Below are positions 28,481 through 37,801 of a stretch of DNA of 64,000 nucleotides, piece by piece; the stretch's first letter is position 1, and the number at the start of each line of letters is the position of its first letter. Source of the stretch: a bacterium (GTDB taxonomy: Bacteria; Desulfobacterota; Binatia; HRBIN30; CADEER01); the NCBI GenBank assembly GCA_019637795.1, contig JAHBUY010000005.1, positions 372,001 through 436,000 on the forward strand. The letters are read 5' to 3'. The notes beneath the pieces were generated by a model, which had not been told where the DNA came from, did no database searches, and was given only the letters and a program-made list of their open reading frames with translations. Both the position numbers and the translations under genes were made by a program.

Positions 28481-29700
28481 CGGTCGCCGTCGCCGAGCAC
28501 GAGGGCGTCGATCGCCACCGCCGCCGCGTCGTCGAGCAGCGGATCGACGTCGCGCGGATCGAGGGCCGCGCTCCAGGTGTCGCGCAGCGGCTCGAAGCGC
28601 TGCTGCACGAAGCGCAGCGTGCGCTCGGCGTCGCTGGCCAGCACGGCGCGGCGGCGCGCGACCTCGCCCGGCAGGTCGTCGGCGGCGGCCGGCAGCGGGC
28701 CCGGCGGGGCGGCGCGCAGCGCCGCCCACCACAGCAGCGGATCGTCGCGCTCGGCGTCGCGGCGCGCCTCGGCGAGCAGGGCGGCGCGCAGGTCCGGCTG
28801 GCGCGCCAGGCGGGTGACGCGGGCGCGCGACCCGAGCAGCGCCGTCAGCAGCAGCACGTGCTCGGGATGGGCGGCGCGCAGCGCCGCCGCGGCGTCGCGC
28901 AGGCGCTGCCGCAGGGCCGCGCCATCGTCGGCCTCGTCGATCCGCACGACGGCCGCGCGGACGCGATCGAGCGGCTCGAGGCCCACGCGGGCGATGACGC
29001 CATCCTCGACCTCGACCAACGCGGCGCCGCGCGGACCCACGTCCTGCGGGCTGCGCCCCTGCGGCGTCCCGGCGCTCACCAGCCACGGGTCGCGCGCGTG
29101 CTGCACCGCCAGCTCGGCGCCGCCGCCGAGCGCCCAGTAGTCCATGCCGGCGTCGCGCAGCGCGTCGAGCGCGACCCCGCCGCGCCCGACCGGGCTCGGC
29201 AGCAGGGCGATGTGCGGCCCGGCGAGATCGCCTCGGCGCAGCCGGCGGGCCGCCAGCTCGGCCCCCTCCTCCGGATCGATGCCGACGCCGTGCACGGTGG
29301 CGAGATGCGCGCCGTCGCGACGCAGCGGCACGGCGTCCGCGCGTCCGTGGCCGAAGACCACGACGCCGTCGGGCCAGTCGTCGATAGCGGCGAAGCCGTC
29401 CCGCGGATCGCGGGCGGCGAGGGCGATGAAGACGGGGATGCCGTGTTCGACCAGACGGGCGACGCCGTCGCGCAGGCGCACCTGCGCGCGCGCGCCGCGT
29501 TCCAGCCCATCGCACAGGCCGCCGCTGAGCAGCACGGCGGCGACCCGGCGGCTGATCGCGGTCGCCACCAGCGCGTCCCAGGCGTGCAGCGAGGCGTCGC
29601 GCAGCGCCGCCGCCAGCGGCGCCGGCGTCCGGCCGACGCCGGTGAACGGCGCGTCGAGGCGCAGGTCAGCGGCGTGCAGAAACGCGTACCGAGCGGTCAT
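28477..29700 (-). CDS. YhaO/Mre11-like calcineurin-fold protein with lost metal site
   Basis: The 407-aa protein aligns by eye with YhaO/SbcD: FLHAADLRLDAPF at the start, DYWALGGGAEL near residue 175 and SAGTPQGRSPQDVGPRGAALVEV near 195. The metal-binding residues are replaced at every motif: DLH to DLR, GD..D to GGLCD (LLSGGLCDG), GNHD to AARD, LLH to LLP, and GHxH to GGGA. The fold seems kept while catalysis should be gone. It overlaps the ATPase start by 4 nt. It could serve as a DNA-binding or regulatory subunit. The ATG at 29700 is preceded by about 100 bases of non-coding DNA. Confidence 0.85.
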   Translation of the reverse strand: MTARYAFLHAADLRLDAPFTGVGRTPAPLAAALRDASLHAWDALVATAISRRVAAVLLSGGLCDGLERGARAQVRLRDGVARLVEHGIPVFIALAARDPRDGFAAIDDWPDGVVVFGHGRADAVPLRRDGAHLATVHGVGIDPEEGAELAARRLRRGDLAGPHIALLPSPVGRGGVALDALRDAGMDYWALGGGAELAVQHARDPWLVSAGTPQGRSPQDVGPRGAALVEVEDGVIARVGLEPLDRVRAAVVRIDEADDGAALRQRLRDAAAALRAAHPEHVLLLTALLGSRARVTRLARQPDLRAALLAEARRDAERDDPLLWWAALRAAPPGPLPAAADDLPGEVARRRAVLASDAERTLRFVQQRFEPLRDTWSAALDPRDVDPLLDDAAAVAIDALVLGDGDR

Positions 29701-29864
29701 CGCAAGGCGTCATTGAAACCACAGAGCTGGCGGACTTTCGAGCGCTTTCGCATTGACTTCCGCATTCGATCATCCCAACCGGCGAGGCGCCCGGTCAGGT
29801 GATCGAGCAGATGCCTCGCGTCGCGCCCTTGCCCGGCGCGCGGCCGGCTCGATACACACCGGGC

Positions 29865-30671
29865 ATGAGCAGCGAGCAGCGCGGCAACGGCAGGCGGGCG
29901 TGGGTGACGGGCGCCTCGGTGGGGATCGGCGCCGCCTTCGCGCGGCGCCTGGCGCGCGACGGCTACGACCTGGCGCTGGTGGCGCGCCAGGCGCGGCCGC
30001 TCGAGCGGCTGGCGGCCGAATTGGAGGCGGCGCACGGCATCCACGCCCGGGCGGTCGCCGCCGACCTCACCGACGCCGCGGCGCTGCGCGAGGTCGAGCA
30101 CGCGGTGGCGCACGACCCCCACCTCGCGCTGCTGGTCAACAACGCCGGCTTCGGCACCATCGGCGCCTTCGCCACGCTGGACGTCGACCGCGAGGAGAAC
30201 GAGATCCGCCTCAACGTGGTCGCCCTCACGCGCCTCGCCCGCGCCGCGTTGCCGGGCCTGCTGCGGCGCCGGCAGGGCGGCATCATCAACGTCTCCTCGA
30301 TGGCCGGCTTCCAGGCGGCGCCGTTCAACGCCACCTACGGCGCCACCAAGGCGTTCGTGAACAGCTTCACCGAGTCGCTGCACGAAGAGCTGCGCGGCAG
30401 CGGCGTGCGGGTGATGGCGCTCTGCCCGGGCTTCACGCGCACCGAGTTCCAGGAGCGCGCCGGCATCGACGCCAGCGGCATTCCGTCGCTCGCCTGGATG
30501 AGCGCCGAGGCGGTGGTGGAGGCGGCGCTGCAGCGCTATCGGCGCGGCGACGTGGTGTGCGTGCCCGGCTTCGGCAACTGGACGATGAGCGGCCTCGCCG
30601 CCGCGCTGCCGCGGGCGCTGGTCCGGCGCATCATGGGCGCCGCCGCCGGGCGCGTGCTGCAGCATCGATGA
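29865..30671 (+). CDS. Short-chain dehydrogenase, DltE/YqjQ-like group
   Basis: Starting at MSSEQRGNGRRAW the product has 268 aa. TGASVGIGAAFARRLA binds the cofactor; an Arg in LVARQARPLERLAAELE suggests NADP(H). NNAGFGTIG near residue 90, NVSSMAGFQAAPF near 143 and YGATKAFVNSF near 156 give the catalytic set. The C-terminus has a hydrophobic, basic tail (ALPRALVRRIMGAAAGRVLQHR). The substrate is unknown. It is followed after 16 bases by the next dehydrogenase gene, probably one operon. Confidence 0.9.
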   Translation: MSSEQRGNGRRAWVTGASVGIGAAFARRLARDGYDLALVARQARPLERLAAELEAAHGIHARAVAADLTDAAALREVEHAVAHDPHLALLVNNAGFGTIGAFATLDVDREENEIRLNVVALTRLARAALPGLLRRRQGGIINVSSMAGFQAAPFNATYGATKAFVNSFTESLHEELRGSGVRVMALCPGFTRTEFQERAGIDASGIPSLAWMSAEAVVEAALQRYRRGDVVCVPGFGNWTMSGLAAALPRALVRRIMGAAAGRVLQHR

Positions 30672-30687
30672 GAACGGGGAGCGGACC

Positions 30688-31584
30688 ATGGCGCGCGTCG
30701 GAGTGATCGGGCTCGGCAACATCGGTGGAGCGATCGCCGCCAACCTGGTCGCCGACGCGCACGCGGTGACCGTCTTCGACAGCGACCCCACGCGCGGCGA
30801 CCGCCTCGTCGGCGCCGGGGCGCGCAAGGCGGTCGACACCGAGGCGGTGGCGCGCGTGAGCGAGGTGACCTTCACGTCGTTGCCGACGCCGCGGGCCTTC
30901 GAGACCGTCGCCGCCGACTGGCTCACCGCCGCCGAGCCCGGCTCGGTGCTGGTCGATCTGTCGACCAACGCGCCGGCGTTGCTGCGCGCCGTCGGCGCCC
31001 GCCTCGAGGCGGCCGGCCACCATCTCGTCGAGGCGCCGCTCACCGGCGGCGCGCCCGGCGCGCAGGCGCGGACGCTGGTGTTCATGGTCGGCGGTCACGC
31101 CGACGCCGTCGCCACGGTGCAGCCGCTGCTCGCGCGCCTCGGCCGCGCGACGTTCCACGTCGGTCCGCTCGGCCTCGGCAACGTCGCCAAGCTGATCAAC
31201 AGCCTGATGGCCTTCTCGGCGACCTGGGTCTCGCTCGAGGGCCTGGCCGTGGCGGCGAAAGCGGGCATCGACGTGCGGACGATGATCGACATCATCCGCA
31301 GCGGTGGCGCCGGGAACATCTTCACCGATCGCATGGTCGAGGGGATCAACGCGCGCGGCCGCGAGGCGCAGTTCTCCCTGGCGCTCGCCGCCAAGGACGC
31401 GGGACTGCTGCTCGACGTGGCGCGCGAGCACGGCGTCCCGACCCCCGCCGCGGCGCAGATCGCCCAGGCCTTCGTCGCCGCCATCGGCGCCGGCCTCGGC
31501 GACCGCGATTTCACCGACATCGTCGAGCTGATGGAGCGGATGGCCGGCATCGAGCTGCGGATCGGACCGCCGCGCGCGACCTGA
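30688..31584 (+). CDS. 3-hydroxyisobutyrate dehydrogenase-type oxidoreductase
   Basis: The 298-aa protein shows the beta-hydroxyacid dehydrogenase pattern: GVIGLGNIGGAIAANL at the start (NAD(P) fold), DLSTNAPA near 92, EAPLTGGAPGAQARTLVFMVGG near 115 and GNVAKLINSLM with the catalytic lysine near 169, then KDAGLLLDVAREHGV near 235. It likely oxidises a 3-hydroxy acid to its semialdehyde. GGGGAGCGGACC precedes the ATG as ribosome site. Glyoxylate/succinic semialdehyde reductases are close relatives that cannot be excluded. Confidence 0.92.
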   Translation: MARVGVIGLGNIGGAIAANLVADAHAVTVFDSDPTRGDRLVGAGARKAVDTEAVARVSEVTFTSLPTPRAFETVAADWLTAAEPGSVLVDLSTNAPALLRAVGARLEAAGHHLVEAPLTGGAPGAQARTLVFMVGGHADAVATVQPLLARLGRATFHVGPLGLGNVAKLINSLMAFSATWVSLEGLAVAAKAGIDVRTMIDIIRSGGAGNIFTDRMVEGINARGREAQFSLALAAKDAGLLLDVAREHGVPTPAAAQIAQAFVAAIGAGLGDRDFTDIVELMERMAGIELRIGPPRAT

Positions 31585-31640
31585 GCGCGCGCCTCGCCGG
31601 CTCGCCCGCCTCCGCCGGCGCCACGCCGAGCGCAGGCCGC

Positions 31641-31832
31641 CGCATAGGGAATTCCCTAGTCATATGGGGGAAAGTCCCAACTAGACTGCCGTGTAGAGTG
31701 CGGTAGGGTGCTCTCGACACATCCGGCGCCCTAACGGGCGTACCCCCCGGAGCGAAAGGCCGCCCTCTGCTGCCCCAGAGGGCGGTCCCCCCGGGAGCCG
31801 CAACGATCCCGACTGCCGCAGCAATCGGGAAG
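31641..31832 (+). promoter_or_regulatory. Structured leader upstream of large secreted protein
   Basis: The 390 bases between 31585 and 31974 hold no gene but clear structure. TAGGGAATTCCCTA at 31645-31658 is a perfect 14-bp palindrome. A second hairpin pairs 31760-31769 with 31776-31785 (CCGCCCTCTG, 10 bp, loop 6) and a third pairs 31807-31816 with 31821-31830 (9 of 10). The palindrome looks like an operator; the hairpins look like a folded 5' leader. I could not match it to a riboswitch class I know. Confidence 0.5.
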
Positions 31833-31974
31833 CGCAATTCGCCCTAGAGAATGCCCGGCGTCCTTGCTACGAGGAGCGCACTGTCCGGAGCGGGCCGGCA
31901 GTCGATCCCGGGGGGGAGATTCAGGCGGCGACACGCGAGCCGGCGGCTGGCGCGGCGGCGCGGGAGGCGAATCG

Positions 31975-34689
31975 ATGGTCGGTTGGGGTGGCAGAGTCCT
32001 GGTGGGGGTGCTGGCGGTGTGCGCCGTCGGACGGGCCCTGGCGTTGAGCAACCCCAACTCCTTCTGCACCGGCGACCCCTGCGTGATCAGCGCCGACAAG
32101 GCCGCCGATCCCGGCATCGTGCTCGACTTCGGCACCCGCACGGTGGTGCTGCAGAAGCAGATCACCATGTCGCCGCTGCCGGGCGGCGCGCTGAGCAGCC
32201 TGACGATCCGCTGCGGGACCTTTCGCACCACCGGCGACGGCGTCATCAAAGGCAGCCGCTCGAATGGCCCGGGCGGCACCCTCACCATCCAAGCCGTCAA
32301 CGCGATTCAGCTCAATGGCACGACCACCGCCGGCGATATCCGCCTCACCGGCCAGGACGGCGGCACGCTGACCCTGACGACCGGCATCGGCTCCATCTCC
32401 GGCAGCGGCCGCATCAACGTCGCCGCCGACGGCATCATCGCCTCCGCCGGGACGGTGACCATGACCTCGGCCGCCGACGTCGCGTACAGCGGCACCATCT
32501 CGCTCTCGGGCGGCAGCCAGGGCGCCGGCGGCACGCTCGTCATCCAGGCCCCGGGGAACGTCATCCTGAGCGGCTCCCTCGTCCTCACCGGCGGCCAGTC
32601 CGGCGGCGGCTACCTCGACGTCACCGCCGCCGGCGCGTTGACCATCAACAACCTCAACCTGTCCGGCAGCAGCGAGTACGGCGACGCGGGCCTGGCCACC
32701 ATCGACGGCGGCACCGTCACCATCGGCACCCTGACGGGCCTGGGCGGCAGCAGCGGCGGCAACTGCGGCGACGCCGCCGACATCGACATCTTCGCCACCG
32801 GCGACGTCCTGCTGAACGGCCCCATCGACATGCGCGGCCGCGGCCTCGACTGCTCCGGCGGCTTCCTCGACATCGACGCCCGGCGGGTCTTCTTCAACAA
32901 TTCACTGCGGATGAGCGGCGACGGCACGGACGGCGACGGCGGCGATCTCGACGTGTCGGCGCGCACCCTGATCCAGGTCGCCAGCAACGCGGTGATCGAC
33001 CTCCAGGGTGGCACCGGCGGCGCCGGCGATCTGGTGCTGCAGTCGGACGGCGACATCGTCGTCGCCGGCCAACTGCGGGCGAACGGGCGCACCACCACCT
33101 CGCCGGGCGCCACCCTGCTGGAGCTCAACGCCACGGGCAGCCTGACGGTGTCTGGAACCGTCACCGCGAGCGGCGGCAGCGCCCTGGTCGACGGCGGCGG
33201 CGATCTCGGTCTGATCGGCTGCAAGGTCGACACCGCGAGCACCGCGCGGGTGACCGCCACCGGCAACGCCGGCGACATCCGCGTCGAAGCGCACGACAAG
33301 CTGACCCTGCGCGGCGTCTTCCAGGCCGGCTCGGGCGGGATCAGCGTCCGCTACGGCACGCGCGCCGCGCCGCCGACCATCGCCGCCAGCTTCTCGCCGG
33401 CGACCACGCCGGTGCTCGATCCGCTGCTGGCGCCCTGCCGGGTCTGCGAATCCAACGCCGATTGCAACGACGGCAACAGTTGCACCACCGACACCTGCTC
33501 GGCCGACGGCCTGGAATGCCTCTATGCCGTGATCCAGGGCGCCTGCTCCGACGGCAACGCCTGCACCGTCGGCGACGTCTGCGTCGCCGGCGTCTGCGTC
33601 GGCGGCGCGGCCGCCAACTGCGACGACAACAGCCCCTGCACGCTCGACACCTGCCTCCCGGCGAGCGGCTGCCTCCACGTCCCGGTCACCGCCGCCTGCG
33701 ACGACGGCAACACCTGCACCAGCAACGACCGCTGCGTCGCCGGCGTCTGCGTCGGCACGGCGGCGAACTGCAACGACTACAACGTCTGCACCGACGACAC
33801 CTGCAGCGACGAGGGCGGCTGCCTCCACACCAACAACTTCAACGCCTGCAACGACAACAACCCGTGCACGGTGAACGACGGCTGTCTGAACGGGGTGTGC
33901 AGCGGCGTCCCCGCCGTCTGCAACGACAACGATCCCTGCACCATCGACACCTGCGCCCAGTCCGCCGGCTGCCAGTTCGTTCCCATTCCGGGCTGCGCCG
34001 ACACCGATCACGACGGCAAGATCGACGACGTCGACGAGTGCACGACCATCGCCTGGACCTCGCCGCCGACCACGCCGCCGGATCAGTTCCCGGCCAAGTT
34101 CGGCTTCCTCGCCACCAAGCTCTCGGCCCACGACGGCGCGCAGGGCATGCTGATCAAGGGCCTCTTCAACGTCCCGCCGGCGGCGCTGCCGATCGATCCG
34201 GCGAGCAACGGCGTGCACCTCTACGCCGCCGACGCGAGCGGGCCGATCTTCGACCTCAGCGTGCCCGGCGGCGCCGGCTGCATCGCCGGCGACGGCTGGA
34301 CCAGCGGCGGCTCGCCGGCGGCCACGATCTGGAAGTATCGCAACCGCAGCGATGCGCTGCCGCCCGCCTGCGCGCCCGGCTCGGCCCAGGGGGTGAGCTC
34401 GGTGCAGATCAAGGACGGGCGGCAGTCCAGCAAGCGGGCGCTGCAGTTCAAGGTGAAGGCGAAGAGCGCCACCCTCCTGCGCGATCCCGACCTGCCGCTC
34501 ACCCGCATTCAGGTCGACGTCGCGCTCGGCGCGCAGCCGGCGCCGGGTGTGGCCAGCGCCCAGGCGCGCGCCGGTCAGTGCGCCGAGGCCCTGTTCACCG
34601 GCAATCCGATTGCCACCTCGCCCAAGCCCTCGTGCAAGACCAAGCTGAAGGGCAGCGTCCTCGACGGCGCCAACTGCAAGGGGCCGTAG
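31975..34689 (+). CDS. Large secreted protein: beta-helix-like region plus Cys-rich repeats
   Basis: The start MVGWGGRVLVGVLAV is supported by GGGAGG just upstream and a signal peptide ending near ALA-LS (residue 23). Residues about 40-480 are Gly/Thr/Ser-rich with repeating short strand patterns (GGTLTIQAVNAIQLNGTTTAGDI), like a filamentous-haemagglutinin or parallel beta-helix protein. Residues about 490-675 carry repeated units CNDGNSCTTDTC / CDDGNTCTSNDRCVAGVCVG, each with about six cysteines, then DTDHDGKIDDVDEC, a calcium-type loop. The last 200 residues are an unknown domain. It is 904 aa, and probably an exported surface or matrix protein. Confidence 0.82.
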   Translation: MVGWGGRVLVGVLAVCAVGRALALSNPNSFCTGDPCVISADKAADPGIVLDFGTRTVVLQKQITMSPLPGGALSSLTIRCGTFRTTGDGVIKGSRSNGPGGTLTIQAVNAIQLNGTTTAGDIRLTGQDGGTLTLTTGIGSISGSGRINVAADGIIASAGTVTMTSAADVAYSGTISLSGGSQGAGGTLVIQAPGNVILSGSLVLTGGQSGGGYLDVTAAGALTINNLNLSGSSEYGDAGLATIDGGTVTIGTLTGLGGSSGGNCGDAADIDIFATGDVLLNGPIDMRGRGLDCSGGFLDIDARRVFFNNSLRMSGDGTDGDGGDLDVSARTLIQVASNAVIDLQGGTGGAGDLVLQSDGDIVVAGQLRANGRTTTSPGATLLELNATGSLTVSGTVTASGGSALVDGGGDLGLIGCKVDTASTARVTATGNAGDIRVEAHDKLTLRGVFQAGSGGISVRYGTRAAPPTIAASFSPATTPVLDPLLAPCRVCESNADCNDGNSCTTDTCSADGLECLYAVIQGACSDGNACTVGDVCVAGVCVGGAAANCDDNSPCTLDTCLPASGCLHVPVTAACDDGNTCTSNDRCVAGVCVGTAANCNDYNVCTDDTCSDEGGCLHTNNFNACNDNNPCTVNDGCLNGVCSGVPAVCNDNDPCTIDTCAQSAGCQFVPIPGCADTDHDGKIDDVDECTTIAWTSPPTTPPDQFPAKFGFLATKLSAHDGAQGMLIKGLFNVPPAALPIDPASNGVHLYAADASGPIFDLSVPGGAGCIAGDGWTSGGSPAATIWKYRNRSDALPPACAPGSAQGVSSVQIKDGRQSSKRALQFKVKAKSATLLRDPDLPLTRIQVDVALGAQPAPGVASAQARAGQCAEALFTGNPIATSPKPSCKTKLKGSVLDGANCKGP

Positions 34690-34702
34690 GAGCGGCCGGC
34701 GG

Positions 34703-34723
34703 CGGGGGCGAGCGGCGCCCCCG
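34703..34723 (+). terminator. GC hairpin after the large secreted protein gene
   Basis: CGGGGGCG at 34703-34710 pairs perfectly with CGCCCCCG at 34716-34723 across a 5-nt loop, 14 bases behind the stop codon. No T-run follows, so it may not be a strong intrinsic terminator. Confidence 0.4.
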
Positions 34724-34765
34724 CGTCACGCCCGGCCGCATCGGGGGCGTCGCGGTTCGGGGGGT

Positions 34766-35062
34766 CTAGTTCGAGCGCGACGCCGACTTGAGGTCGAGCG
34801 CCACGTTGTGCGAGCGGGCGAAGTCCAGGATCAGCGTGCGCGCCAGCCGGCTCGGACGGAAGCGTCCCTTCTCCCAGCGGCTGACGGTGCCGACGGTGAT
34901 GCCGAGGGCGTGCGCCAGCTCCTCCTGGGTCAGCCCCACCTGCCGTCGCAGGTAGCGGATCACGCCACCCTGCGCCTCGACCTCGGCGTGCGAGGGCGGG
35001 GGCACGGTGTCGGGCGCGGCCGGCCGCGATTCGACGGTGGTCGTACGAGTCTCGTCAGTCAT
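34766..35062 (-). CDS. XRE-family helix-turn-helix regulator
   Basis: From the ATG at 35062, with GAGGTG six bases before it, the product has about 98 aa. After a disordered N-terminus of about 32 residues comes the helix-turn-helix: IRYLRRQVGLTQEELAHALGITVGTVSRWEKGRFRPS, followed by LARTLILDFA. The domain is of the cro/C1 type, with the recognition helix VGTVSRWEKG. It likely binds DNA as a dimer. It converges on the secreted-protein gene. Its target is unknown; the divergent lipoprotein gene after 35293 is a candidate. Confidence 0.88.
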   Translation of the reverse strand: MTDETRTTTVESRPAAPDTVPPPSHAEVEAQGGVIRYLRRQVGLTQEELAHALGITVGTVSRWEKGRFRPSRLARTLILDFARSHNVALDLKSASRSN

Positions 35063-35292
35063 GTGCTTCACCTCGCGTGCGTCCTTCTTCGCTCAGCAAA
35101 GGCAAGATGCATGCCGATTCGCCCACCACTCCGATGGGGAACATGCACAGCCAGGTTCCCCGGTTTCTGCGCCGGCAGGCGCCCCGCGGCCCCGTCGCCA
35201 ATCCCGCGGAATGAAGGAATGCGTCAGCTTTTCGACTGCCGCGTTCCGCCCCCTTGAGACCGGCCCCGTCGGCCGGCTAAAGGCGGCAGGCC

Positions 35293-36219
35293 GTGCGCAC
35301 CGGGGAATCGACAGGTCCTGACATCCGCCTCGTCGCGGCCGCGCTCGTCCTCGCCGGCTGCACCGCGCACATGTCGCCGACCCCGCCCCGTTCGCCCGGC
35401 GAGGTGGCGGTGATCAACGTCGGATCCACGGTCGTCCGCGAGATCGACGGCCAGCACCGCCGCGGCGGCGCCTTCGATGTCTCGGCCTTCGAGGTCGCCC
35501 CGGGTCCGCACCACCTGACGCTGGTCTTCGAGCTGCCGGCGCGCGCGCTGGGGTTGAAGTCGCTCCCCGCCCAGGCCGGCACCGGCGTCTGCGAGCTGAC
35601 GTTCGAGGCCCAGGCCGGGCGGCAGTACTATCTGCTCGCCCGGCCCCTGGGCGACTTCAACAGCCCGCGCTGGTCGGGCGCCTGGGAGGCGTGGATCCGC
35701 GATCCGGCCATCGCCGCCGACGACGACGCCATCGCCCGCTGCCAGGGCACCGCCCCAGCGGCGACGCCGACGCCACTGATCGCCGGCGCCGCGCCTGCCG
35801 CCGCCGCGCCCGCGGCAGGCGCGGCAGAGGCGGTGACCGCCGGTGGGACGCCGGTCGCCACGGCGGCCTTGACCCCGACTCCCCTGCCTCTGCCGGCGGC
35901 GCGCCCGCTGCGCGTCGGCGCCTGGCGGCTCCCCGAGCTGGCCGACGCCGCCGTGGCCGACGTGGCCGCAGCCGCGGCGGCGATCGGCGCCGACTTCGAC
36001 GTCCTGGCCATCAGCCCGGCCCTCGCTCCCGAGCCGCTGCTGTCGGCGCTGGGCGGCGCCTGGGCGGCGGTCGCCAGCGGCGGCGAGACGGTCTTCTATC
36101 GCCGCGATCTGGTGCGGCCGTGCGGCCGAGCGGCGGCGGAGCCGTGCCTGGAGGCGATCGGCGCGCCGGAGGGCGCGCCGCTGCTGTTGCGCCTGCCGCC
36201 CGCGGCGGTGCGGCGATGA
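35293..36219 (+). CDS. Lipoprotein of unknown function
   Basis: The 308-aa product starts with GTG and has a lipobox LVLAGC near residues 18-23. Residues about 35-110 form a PEGA-like small beta domain ([26 protein letters not shown]...[14 protein letters not shown]), followed by a low-complexity Ala/Pro/Thr linker (about 155-200), and then a domain starting [16 protein letters not shown] that faintly resembles endonuclease/exonuclease/phosphatase-fold proteins ([40 protein letters not shown]) but lacks their catalytic residues. The stop overlaps the next start (ATGA). Confidence 0.6.
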   Translation: MRTGESTGPDIRLVAAALVLAGCTAHMSPTPPRSPGEVAVINVGSTVVREIDGQHRRGGAFDVSAFEVAPGPHHLTLVFELPARALGLKSLPAQAGTGVCELTFEAQAGRQYYLLARPLGDFNSPRWSGAWEAWIRDPAIAADDDAIARCQGTAPAATPTPLIAGAAPAAAAPAAGAAEAVTAGGTPVATAALTPTPLPLPAARPLRVGAWRLPELADAAVADVAAAAAAIGADFDVLAISPALAPEPLLSALGGAWAAVASGGETVFYRRDLVRPCGRAAAEPCLEAIGAPEGAPLLLRLPPAAVRR

Positions 36220-37688
36220 CCACCCGGTTGCGCCCGATGCTGGCGCTCGCCGCGCTGCTCGCCGCCTGCGGCGGCCTGCGCGGCGGCGTCTCGCCCACGC
36301 CGCCGACGCTCACCCACGGAATGGCGGTCGGCGAGGTCTCCGACACCAGCGCCATCGTCTGGGGCCGCTGCGACCGCGCCGGGTCCCTCCACGTTCGCCT
36401 CGACGGCGAGCGGCAGGCGGAGGTGGCGGTCGACGCCGAGCGCGACTACACGGGCCGCATCGCGCTCGCCGACCTGACCCCGAACACGCGCTACGCCTAT
36501 CGCGCCTGGTGCAGCGCCGACGGCGACAACGCGCGCGGCGACCGCGACGGCGCCGACGGCCACTTCACCACCGCGCCGGCGCCCGACGCGGCGCGGCCGC
36601 TGCGCATCCTGTGGAGCGGCGACCTCGGCGGCCAGAACGTCTGCCGCGACGCGACCCGCGGCTACCCGATCTTCCCGGTGATGGCGGCGCGCCAGGCGGA
36701 TCTCTTCATCGCCCTCGGCGACATGATCTACGGCGACGACGCCTGCCACCCGACCGGCCGCTACGGCAACGCGCAGATTCCGGGTCCGCCGCCGGCGCGC
36801 GATCGCGCCGGCTACTGGGCGCACTGGCGCTACAACCGCGCCGATCCCGGCCAGCAGGCCCTGCTCGCCGGCACGCCGATGGCGGCGGTATGGGACGATC
36901 ACGAGATCGTCAACGATGCCGGTCCGGCGCACGATTCGCCGCCCGGCGAACCCGACGTCCATCTGCTGGCGCCGGCGCTGGCGGCATTCCTCGACTATCA
37001 GCCGCTGCAACCGCCGGCCGCCGATCCCACCCGGCTCTACCGCAGCCAGCGCTGGGGCAAGCACGTCGAGATCTTCCTCCTCGACACCCGCCAGTACCGC
37101 GACCCGAACGGCGCGCCCGACGATCCCGCGGCGCCGAAGAGCCTGCTCGGCCCGCAGCAGCGCCGCTGGCTGGAGGAGGCGATCGGCGCCTCGACCGCGA
37201 CCTGGAAGATCATCGTCGCCAGCGTGCCGCTCGCCATCCCCACCAACGGCGACGGCTTCGCCTCCGGCGACACCGACCGCGGCTTCGAACACGAGGCGGC
37301 GGAGCTGTTCGCGGTGCTGCACCAGCGGGGCGTCCGCAACCCGCTCTGGATCACCACCGACGTCCACTTCGCCACCGGCTTCGTCTACCGGCCGATCGCC
37401 GACGACCCGCAGTGGGAGTCGCGCGAGCTGATCACCGGCCCGCTCAACGCCGGCGTCTTCCCGCAGCAGGCGCTCGACCCCACCTTCCGCCCCGAGCGCC
37501 TCTTCTTCTACGCGCCGCCGAGCGCGGACGGCATCCCCTCGTTCGACGATGCCGTCCGCTGGTTCAACTTCGGCGTCATCGAAGTCCTCGCCAGCGGCCG
37601 CCTCTCGGTCAGCATCGTCAACGGCGAGGGCCAGACGGTGTACCGGATGACGCTGAAGCCGCAGTCGGCCGGCGCGCCGAGCCGCTGA
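36216..37688 (+). CDS. PhoD-like alkaline phosphatase/phosphodiesterase lipoprotein
   Basis: The 490-aa product starts [20 protein letters not shown] with a lipobox-like LLAAC. An N-terminal fibronectin-like domain ([15 protein letters not shown] to [14 protein letters not shown]) is followed by the PhoD metallophosphatase domain: [12 protein letters not shown] near 127, [14 protein letters not shown] near 160, [13 protein letters not shown] near 222, DTRQYRDPN near 285 and [11 protein letters not shown] near 382. These carry metal-binding Asp, Asn and His residues. It probably releases phosphate from organic esters outside the cytoplasm. Coupled to the lipoprotein before it. Confidence 0.9.
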   Translation: MTTRLRPMLALAALLAACGGLRGGVSPTPPTLTHGMAVGEVSDTSAIVWGRCDRAGSLHVRLDGERQAEVAVDAERDYTGRIALADLTPNTRYAYRAWCSADGDNARGDRDGADGHFTTAPAPDAARPLRILWSGDLGGQNVCRDATRGYPIFPVMAARQADLFIALGDMIYGDDACHPTGRYGNAQIPGPPPARDRAGYWAHWRYNRADPGQQALLAGTPMAAVWDDHEIVNDAGPAHDSPPGEPDVHLLAPALAAFLDYQPLQPPAADPTRLYRSQRWGKHVEIFLLDTRQYRDPNGAPDDPAAPKSLLGPQQRRWLEEAIGASTATWKIIVASVPLAIPTNGDGFASGDTDRGFEHEAAELFAVLHQRGVRNPLWITTDVHFATGFVYRPIADDPQWESRELITGPLNAGVFPQQALDPTFRPERLFFYAPPSADGIPSFDDAVRWFNFGVIEVLASGRLSVSIVNGEGQTVYRMTLKPQSAGAPSR

Positions 37689-37713
37689 GCGCCGCGCCGG
37701 CGAGCGGGCGGAC

Positions 37714-37752
37714 GGCGCCCCGCATCGCGGGCGCGCGGGCTCGGGTTTTTTG
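37714..37752 (+). terminator. Possible intrinsic terminator after phoD-like gene
   Basis: A GC-rich imperfect stem (CCCGC/GCGGG around ATC, 37719-37731 region) is followed by GGCTCGGG and a run of six T at 37746-37751. The stem and T-run are not perfectly spaced, so efficiency is unclear. Confidence 0.4.
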
Positions 37753-37801
37753 TTGTGAGCCGCCCGCCGCGTGCCGTATAGGAGGGAGCAGTGGAGGGGT
37801 G

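Noticed and set aside
31760-31830. Cyclic-di-GMP, cobalamin or SAM riboswitch
   Set aside because: The hairpins lack the conserved sequence boxes of these classes as I know them; only structure is seen.
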